Part shown: positions 59,251 through 64,000 of the stretch, in pieces | Numbering within the stretch: position 1 is the stretch's first letter | Layout: each line of letters begins with the position of its first letter | Assembly: GCF_000721105.1 (NCBI RefSeq) | Contig: NZ_JOEV01000006.1 | Coordinates: 124,001 to 188,000 of the forward strand | Source of the DNA: Streptomyces cellulosae | GTDB lineage: Bacteria > Actinomycetota > Actinomycetes > Streptomycetales > Streptomycetaceae | Direction of reading: 5' to 3' | DNA length: 64,000 bases | Made by a program: the position numbers and the translations under genes | Notes under the pieces: model-generated | What the model saw: the letters and a program-made list of their open reading frames with translations, nothing else | Told to the model about the DNA's origin: nothing | The model's database searches: none

Positions 59251-60729
59251 GTGAGCATTTCCGAGCCGTTGGACGATCCTTGGGCCGACAGCGGTCCCAG
59301 TGATCGTCTGCCCTCGTCCCGCCGACGCAGTGACGGAGTCCGGGGCCGCGACGAACAGCATGACCGTGGCGGGGAGAACGGCGTCTGGGACGGTGGCAGT
59401 TCCACCTTCGAACGCGTTCCGCCGCAGGACCTGGACGCCGAGCAGTCCGTCCTCGGCGGCATGCTCCTGTCCAAGGACGCCATCGCCGACGTCGTCGAGG
59501 TCCTCAAGGGTCACGACTTCTACAAGCCCGCTCACGAGACGATCTACCAGGCGATCCTCGACGTCTACGCCAAGGGTGAGCCGGCCGACCCCATCACGAT
59601 CGCTGCCGAACTCACCAAGCGTGGTGAGATCAACAAGGTCGGCGGCGCATCGTATCTGCACACCCTCGTCCAGACGGTGCCCACGGCGGCCAACGCCGAG
59701 TACTACGCGGAGATCGTCCACGAGCGGGCGGTCCTGCGCCGCCTGGTCGAAGCCGGCACCCGTATCACGCAGATGGGGTACGCGGCCGACGACGACGTCG
59801 ACGAGATCGTCAACCGCGCCCAGGCGGAGATCTACGCGGTCACCGAGCAGCGCACCAGCGAGGACTACCTGCCTCTCGGCGACATCATGGAGGGCGCGCT
59901 CGACGAGATCGAGGCCATCGGCTCGCGCAGCGGCGAGATGACCGGTGTCCCCACCGGCTTCACGGACCTCGACTCGCTGACCAACGGCCTGCACCCGGGC
60001 CAGATGATCGTCATCGCGGCCCGTCCCGCCATGGGCAAGTCCACGCTGGCGCTGGACTTCGCGCGTGCGGCATCGATCAAGCACAACCTGGCCAGCGTCA
60101 TCTTCTCCCTCGAAATGGGTCGCAACGAGATCGCGATGCGTCTGCTCTCCGCCGAGGCACGCGTGGCACTGCACCACATGCGCTCCGGCACCATGACGGA
60201 CGAGGACTGGACCCGCCTGGCCCGGCGGATGCCCGAGGTGTCGTCCGCGCCGCTCTACATCGACGACTCCCCGAACCTGTCGATGATGGAGATCCGCGCC
60301 AAGTGCCGTCGGCTGAAGCAGCGCAACGACATCAAGCTGGTGATCATCGACTATCTGCAGCTGATGCAGTCCGGTGGTTCCAAGCGGTCCGAGAGCCGTC
60401 AGCAGGAGGTCTCGGACATGTCCCGAAACCTCAAGCTCCTGGCCAAGGAGCTGGAAGTCCCGGTGATCGCGCTCTCACAGCTCAACCGTGGTCCCGAGCA
60501 GCGCACGGACAAGAAGCCGATGGTGTCCGACCTGCGTGAGTCGGGCTCCATCGAGCAGGACGCCGACATGGTGATCCTGTTGCATCGCGAGGACGCCTAC
60601 GAGAAGGAGTCGCCGCGCGCGGGCGAGGCGGACATCATCGTGGGCAAGCACCGTAACGGCCCGACGGCCACGATCACGGTCGCCTTCCAGGGCCACTACT
60701 CGCGGTTCGTGGACATGGCGCAGACCTGA
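59251..60729 (+). CDS. dnaB: replicative DNA helicase DnaB
   Basis: 492 aa. A disordered N-terminus of about 50 residues precedes the N-terminal domain (FERVPPQDLDAEQSVLGGML, about 51-150) and the RecA-type motor: Walker A ARPAMGKSTLALDF (about 255-268), VIFSLEMGRNEI, Walker B VIIDYLQLM. It unwinds DNA at the fork and has no intein. GTG 59251 (VSISEPLDDPW) has GGGAGGAGG upstream; a start at 59182 is less likely. Confidence 0.98.
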   Translation: MSISEPLDDPWADSGPSDRLPSSRRRSDGVRGRDEQHDRGGENGVWDGGSSTFERVPPQDLDAEQSVLGGMLLSKDAIADVVEVLKGHDFYKPAHETIYQAILDVYAKGEPADPITIAAELTKRGEINKVGGASYLHTLVQTVPTAANAEYYAEIVHERAVLRRLVEAGTRITQMGYAADDDVDEIVNRAQAEIYAVTEQRTSEDYLPLGDIMEGALDEIEAIGSRSGEMTGVPTGFTDLDSLTNGLHPGQMIVIAARPAMGKSTLALDFARAASIKHNLASVIFSLEMGRNEIAMRLLSAEARVALHHMRSGTMTDEDWTRLARRMPEVSSAPLYIDDSPNLSMMEIRAKCRRLKQRNDIKLVIIDYLQLMQSGGSKRSESRQQEVSDMSRNLKLLAKELEVPVIALSQLNRGPEQRTDKKPMVSDLRESGSIEQDADMVILLHREDAYEKESPRAGEADIIVGKHRNGPTATITVAFQGHYSRFVDMAQT

Positions 60730-61226
60730 TGTGCCAACTCCGTGCCCGCCTAGCCGTCCCGAGCGGTGGGGTTTGGGGCTTCTTCCTGCAGTCCGTGCCT
60801 CGAACAGCCCAGGTTCTCGCCGACGGTCCTGGCCGAGCTCCAGAGCCAGGAAGCCAGTACCGCATACGTGCCGAGGTCGGTGACGACCTGTCCTCCACCC
60901 TGCCCTGGCCGCACCGGGCACCGACCCGGGACGAGTTGCGGATCAACCGGGACGTGCCGCGGGTGGCAGGTTGCAGGTCTCGGCCGGACCGGATCGTTTG
61001 AGACGGGACACACGAGTTCGCCAGTCCGCCCGATCAGCGCGGACTGCCGAGCAGACGATCCGGGGGGCCTCCAGTGTCGCGTCGTCTGCCGACAGGCCGT
61101 GAGACGGCGGGAGAAGCTGCAGGCCAGGGAAGCGGCGTCCGAACAGGCAGCCGTGAGCCCCTGCAGCCGCCGACCGTAGGACAAATGAGCTCGACGTCCC
61201 CGTGCCGCGCGGGGTGGACTGGCGGT
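60730..61226. other. 497-nt gap after dnaB without a supported gene
   Basis: Short open frames exist on both strands but none has a family motif, a good ribosome site and clean coding pattern together. The piece near 61095-61150 (reading VRRREKLQAREAASEQ) is the most protein-like, and could be the remnant of a gene. No terminator or RNA is seen. Confidence 0.4.
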
Positions 61227-62612
61227 ATGACGACACCTGAGGAAGAGCTGTTGCCCGGTACACGCCGGGCGTTGCTGCACCGGATCGCCGTGGCCCAGGC
61301 GGAAGGGCGTGCACCGTCGCTGGCGGCGGCGGTGGTCCGGGACGGGCGGGCCGTGTGGCACGGCGCGAGGACATCGGTGGACGGCCATGGGCCGGACGAG
61401 AACGTGCAGTACCGGATCGGCTCCCTCACCAAGACCTTCACCGCCGTTCTGGTCATGCGGCTGCGTGACGAGGGCGTGCTCGACCTCGGTGACCCGCTGG
61501 AGAAGCATCTGCAGGGCACCGGCGCGGGGGAAGCCACCGTCGCCGAACTGCTCGCCCACACCAGCGGGCTGGCGGCGGAGGCGCCGGCGCCGTGGTGGGA
61601 GCGCACCCCGGGGGCCCTGCGTCCTGAGCTCGCCGACGTCCTCGGCGATCAGCCCTTCCGGCATCCGACCGGCCGCCGTCACCACTACTCCAACCCGGGC
61701 TACACACTGCTGGGCGCGCTCGTGGAGAAGCTGCGCGGGGCTTCTTGGGAGGAGGTACTGCGACGCGAAGTACTCGAACCCCTTGGGCTCGACCGTACGA
61801 GCACGCGGCCACAGGCTCCTCATGCGGGTGGTTGGGCTGTGCATCCGTGGGCGGATGTGATGCTGCCGGAACCGGTTGAGGATCTCGGCCGGATGGCTCC
61901 TGCCGGTCAACTCTGGTCAACCACCGGGGATTTGGCGCGATTCGCCGTCTTCCTGGCACGCGGGGACGGACGGGTGCTCAGCGCAGGGACGGTCCAGGAG
62001 ATGCGGACACCTGCTGCGCCGGCGGAGGCTGCGGATGTCGCGGACGGTGCCACCTATGGTCTCGGCCTGCAGATCCAGCACCGGGACGGCCGCCTGCTCG
62101 TCGGTCACTCGGGCTCACTGCCGGGATTCCTGGCCTGCGTCACGCTCAGTGTGGCGGACGATGTCGCGGCGGTGGTCCTGGCCAACTGCACTTCCGGCCC
62201 ATTGCTGGGGAACGTGGCCGCCGATCTCGTACGGATCGTCGCCGAGGCGGAGCCGCGGATTCCCGAGCCCTGGCGGCCCCTTGCCGAAGTGGACGCCTCT
62301 GTACTGGAGTTGGCGGGTCAGTGGTACTGGGGGACCCATGCTTTCGGTCTTCGGGTGACAGCCGACGGGCTTGTCTCGCTGGAGCCGCTCTCCGGGAAGG
62401 GGCGTCGCTCGCGGTTCCGGGGCAACGGCGACGGTACCTGGACGGGCCTGGACGGCTATTACGCCGGGGAGCCACTGAAGGCTGTACGACGGCCTGACGG
62501 GTCCGTGAGTCACCTGGACCTCGGTTCGTTCGTGTTCACGCGTCAGCCGTATAGCGAGGGGGCTGCTGTGCCGGGTGGAGTGGATACCGATGGATGGCGA
62601 GGCATCGGCTAG
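61227..62612 (+). CDS. serine beta-lactamase / class C-like hydrolase
   Basis: 461 aa. The serine-hydrolase fold (Pfam beta-lactamase) has SLTK (SxxK), HYSNPGY (YxN) and VGHSGSLPG (HxG in place of KTG). These are typical of the class C/DD-peptidase/esterase group, and HSG points to an esterase or aminohydrolase rather than a true beta-lactamase. A C-terminal lipocalin-like barrel (about 350-450) follows. There is no signal peptide with the ATG at 61227, so it would be cytoplasmic; the frame is open upstream and the start is uncertain. Confidence 0.85.
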   Translation: MTTPEEELLPGTRRALLHRIAVAQAEGRAPSLAAAVVRDGRAVWHGARTSVDGHGPDENVQYRIGSLTKTFTAVLVMRLRDEGVLDLGDPLEKHLQGTGAGEATVAELLAHTSGLAAEAPAPWWERTPGALRPELADVLGDQPFRHPTGRRHHYSNPGYTLLGALVEKLRGASWEEVLRREVLEPLGLDRTSTRPQAPHAGGWAVHPWADVMLPEPVEDLGRMAPAGQLWSTTGDLARFAVFLARGDGRVLSAGTVQEMRTPAAPAEAADVADGATYGLGLQIQHRDGRLLVGHSGSLPGFLACVTLSVADDVAAVVLANCTSGPLLGNVAADLVRIVAEAEPRIPEPWRPLAEVDASVLELAGQWYWGTHAFGLRVTADGLVSLEPLSGKGRRSRFRGNGDGTWTGLDGYYAGEPLKAVRRPDGSVSHLDLGSFVFTRQPYSEGAAVPGGVDTDGWRGIG

Positions 62613-62620
62613 ACCCCTTG

Positions 62621-62662
62621 CGTGGCGGCGGCGTGTTTCACGTGAAACACGCCGCCGCCACG
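62621..62662. other. parS: parS inside a 42-bp perfect palindrome
   Basis: The core (62635-62648) is flanked by 14-nt arms CGTGGCGGCGGCGT and ACGCCGCCGCCACG, giving an unbroken 42-bp palindrome between convergent genes. It can serve as a ParB site on DNA and, as RNA, as a bidirectional terminator. Confidence 0.92.
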
Positions 62663-62689
62663 AGGTTGCCATCACCTCCGGCTGCTCGG

Positions 62690-63142
62690 TCAAAGCTGGA
62701 GCTTGAAACCCACGTGCGAGGGCGCGAAGCCGAGCCGCTCATAGAAGCGGTGGGCGTCCGCGCGTGCGTTGTCCGACGTCAACTGGACCAACTGGCAGCC
62801 CTGGCGGCGGGATTCCTCGACCGCCCACTGGATGAGGATCGTGCCCAGGCCGCTGCCGCGTTCATCGGCGTGGATGCGGACGCCTTCGATGATCGACCTG
62901 GTGGAACCGCGCCGTGACAGCCCGGGGATGACCGTGAGCTGCAACGTGCCGACAACGCGGTTCTCGCGTACGGCGACGACCAGGTGCTGGTGGGGATCGG
63001 ACGTGAGTCGATCCAGTGCTGCCAGGTACGGGGTCAGGTCATCCGGTGACTCCCGCTGGGCGCCCAGCGGGTCGTCGGCGAGCATGGCGACGATCTGCGG
63101 GACGTCCTCGGCGGTGGCGGGCCTTATTTCAAGATCTCCCAT
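62690..63142 (-). CDS. GNAT family N-acetyltransferase
   Basis: 150 aa single domain. It starts GDLEIRPATAEDVPQIV, has RIHADERGSGLGTILIQWAVEESRRQG (motif A, pyrophosphate loop RGSGLG) and DNARADAHRFYERLGF. Substrate unknown. It is divergent from the MFS gene at the right edge. Confidence 0.92.
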   Translation of the reverse strand: MGDLEIRPATAEDVPQIVAMLADDPLGAQRESPDDLTPYLAALDRLTSDPHQHLVVAVRENRVVGTLQLTVIPGLSRRGSTRSIIEGVRIHADERGSGLGTILIQWAVEESRRQGCQLVQLTSDNARADAHRFYERLGFAPSHVGFKLQL

Positions 63143-63277
63143 GGGCGCACCTTAAGTGCAGGTCGGGTCGAACGTGCGGAGGCCTGTCAGATACTCGTCG
63201 TTTGCCTATATAAAGCGTCTGCAACTATTGTGTTGATGCTTAACACGCTACTGCAATCGTACGGAAGGTGTGCCCCC
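63143..63277. promoter_or_regulatory. promoter region of the MFS gene with imperfect inverted repeat
   Basis: Low-GC stretch 63195-63250 with TATATAAAG and GTGTTGA-TGC-TTAACAC (one mismatch, about 63230-63246). It is likely the promoter and a repressor site; divergent from the acetyltransferase gene. Confidence 0.5.
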
Positions 63278-64000
63278 ATGCCGCTCGCGCTTCTGGCCCT
63301 TGCGATCGGGGCCTTCGGGATCGGAACGACGGAGTTCGTGATCATGGGTCTGTTGCCCGAGGTGGCGGGCGACTTCGGCGTTTCCATCCCCACCGCCGGC
63401 TTCCTGGTGACCGGCTACGCGCTCGGTGTCATGTTCGGTGCCCCGCTGATGACCGCGCTGGGAACGAAGGTCTCACGCAAGCGGATGCTGATGTTGCTGA
63501 TGGGACTGTTCATCGTCGGCAATCTGCTGTCCGCCCTCGCACCGGCCTTCGCCGTGATGCTGATCGGCCGTGTGGTTGCCTCACTGGCCCACGGGGCCTT
63601 CTTCGGCATCGGCTCGGTGGTCGCGGCCGACCTGGTCGCACCCGACAAGAAGGCCGGAGCGATCGCGATGATGTTCACCGGCCTGACCGTCGCCAATGTG
63701 GTTGGCGTCCCGCTGGGCACGCTCGTCGGGCAGTCCGTCGGCTGGCGCGTCACCTTCGGGATCGTCGCGGCTCTGGGCGTCGTCGGCCTGCTCGGCGTGG
63801 CCAAGCTCGTTCCCGAGATCCGTCGGGCGGAAGGCGTACACCTGCGGCACGAAATAGCAGCGTTCAAGAACGCGCAGGTGCTCCTCGCGATGGCGATGAC
63901 CGTTCTCGGCTTCGGGGGCGTCTTCGCCGCCATCACTTACATCGCCCCGATGATGACTCACGTCGCCGGCTTCGACGACGGCACCGTCACCTGGCTGCTG
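63278..64000 (+). CDS. MFS transporter (DHA1, AraJ/CmlR-like), 3' end cut by window edge
   Basis: 241 codons visible. It starts PLALLALAIGAFGIGTTEFVIMGLLPEVA, the typical start of DHA1 sugar-efflux and chloramphenicol-resistance exporters. At least seven membrane helices are visible, with the loop after helix 2 carrying GTKVSRKRMLML. The substrate is unknown. GGAAGG precedes the ATG. Confidence 0.93.
   Translation, partial: MPLALLALAIGAFGIGTTEFVIMGLLPEVAGDFGVSIPTAGFLVTGYALGVMFGAPLMTALGTKVSRKRMLMLLMGLFIVGNLLSALAPAFAVMLIGRVVASLAHGAFFGIGSVVAADLVAPDKKAGAIAMMFTGLTVANVVGVPLGTLVGQSVGWRVTFGIVAALGVVGLLGVAKLVPEIRRAEGVHLRHEIAAFKNAQVLLAMAMTVLGFGGVFAAITYIAPMMTHVAGFDDGTVTWLL

Noticed and set aside
60766..61179. 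Plus-strand frame after dnaB (137 codons)
   Set aside because: Ser/Pro/Arg/Cys-rich and without a motif or clean ribosome site; left as a possible gene remnant.
61074..61226. Upstream extension of the beta-lactamase-family gene to 61074
   Set aside because: The extra 51 residues have no fold signal or signal peptide and no ribosome site. The ATG at 61227 begins the conserved-looking part.

Overview
The window is very GC-rich and reads as the core, oriC-bearing segment of a Streptomyces chromosome. The evidence is the order dnaB ... parB-parA-rsmG-jag-yidC-yidD-rnpA-rpmH / dnaA / oriC / dnaN-gnd-recF-gyrB-gyrA, a long dnaA-dnaN gap packed with DnaA boxes, repeated parS sites with core GTTTCACGTGAAAC, a SigR-type promoter before trxB-trxA, and actinobacterial families (CrgA, DLW-39, DUF3566, DUF5324, FemX). 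No insertion sequence, prophage, CRISPR array or rRNA was seen.

Layout. 1-3.6 kb: end of a class E sortase gene, a DUF881 protein, crgA, a zinc-finger rhomboid protease and a cyclophilin. 4-11.2 kb: DUF5324 protein, tRNA-Ala, an XRE-type regulator, a Ser/Thr kinase with a PQ-repeat stalk, a secreted tail-anchored protein facing it, DLW-39, a small secreted protein and tRNA-Ile. 11.2-24 kb (mostly minus strand): DUF3566, gyrA, gyrB, a DUF721 protein, recF, gnd, dnaN, oriC (about 21.26-21.85 kb) and dnaA. 24.3-31.3 kb (plus strand): rpmH, rnpA, yidD, yidC, jag, rsmG, parA, parB and an acetyltransferase. 31.3-41.1 kb (minus strand): trxBA, then the envelope operon DUF6049 - murJ - pseudokinase - sigM - anti-sigma. 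41.3-49.1 kb: pcnA, an MFS exporter, padR-ino1 and a class A PBP. 49.2-50.9 kb: a lipoprotein and an I36-type peptidase inhibitor in less GC-rich DNA, probably accessory. 51-57.3 kb: GT87 glycosyltransferase, alanine-racemase-like protein, femX, rpsF-ssb-rpsR-rplI. 57.4-64 kb: MATE transporter, dnaB, a serine beta-lactamase-family protein, an acetyltransferase and the start of an MFS exporter.

Themes. Replication (dnaA, dnaN, dnaB, ssb, gyrAB, recF), segregation (parAB with ten perfect parS cores, nine of them to the right of oriC) and wall growth (sortase, CrgA, MurJ with its pseudokinase, PBP, FemX) lie together. The most interesting non-coding signals are DnaA-box clusters outside oriC (crgA-rhomboid, upstream of parA, MATE-dnaB), parS cores inside long perfect palindromes that look like terminators between convergent genes, repeats of the dnaA and gnd gene ends just downstream of the genes, and a near-perfect operator in front of padR-ino1. 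The racemase-like protein has the PLP lysine but appears to lack the catalytic tyrosine. I see no clearly new multi-gene system; the novelty, if any, is in how replication, segregation and termination signals overlap.
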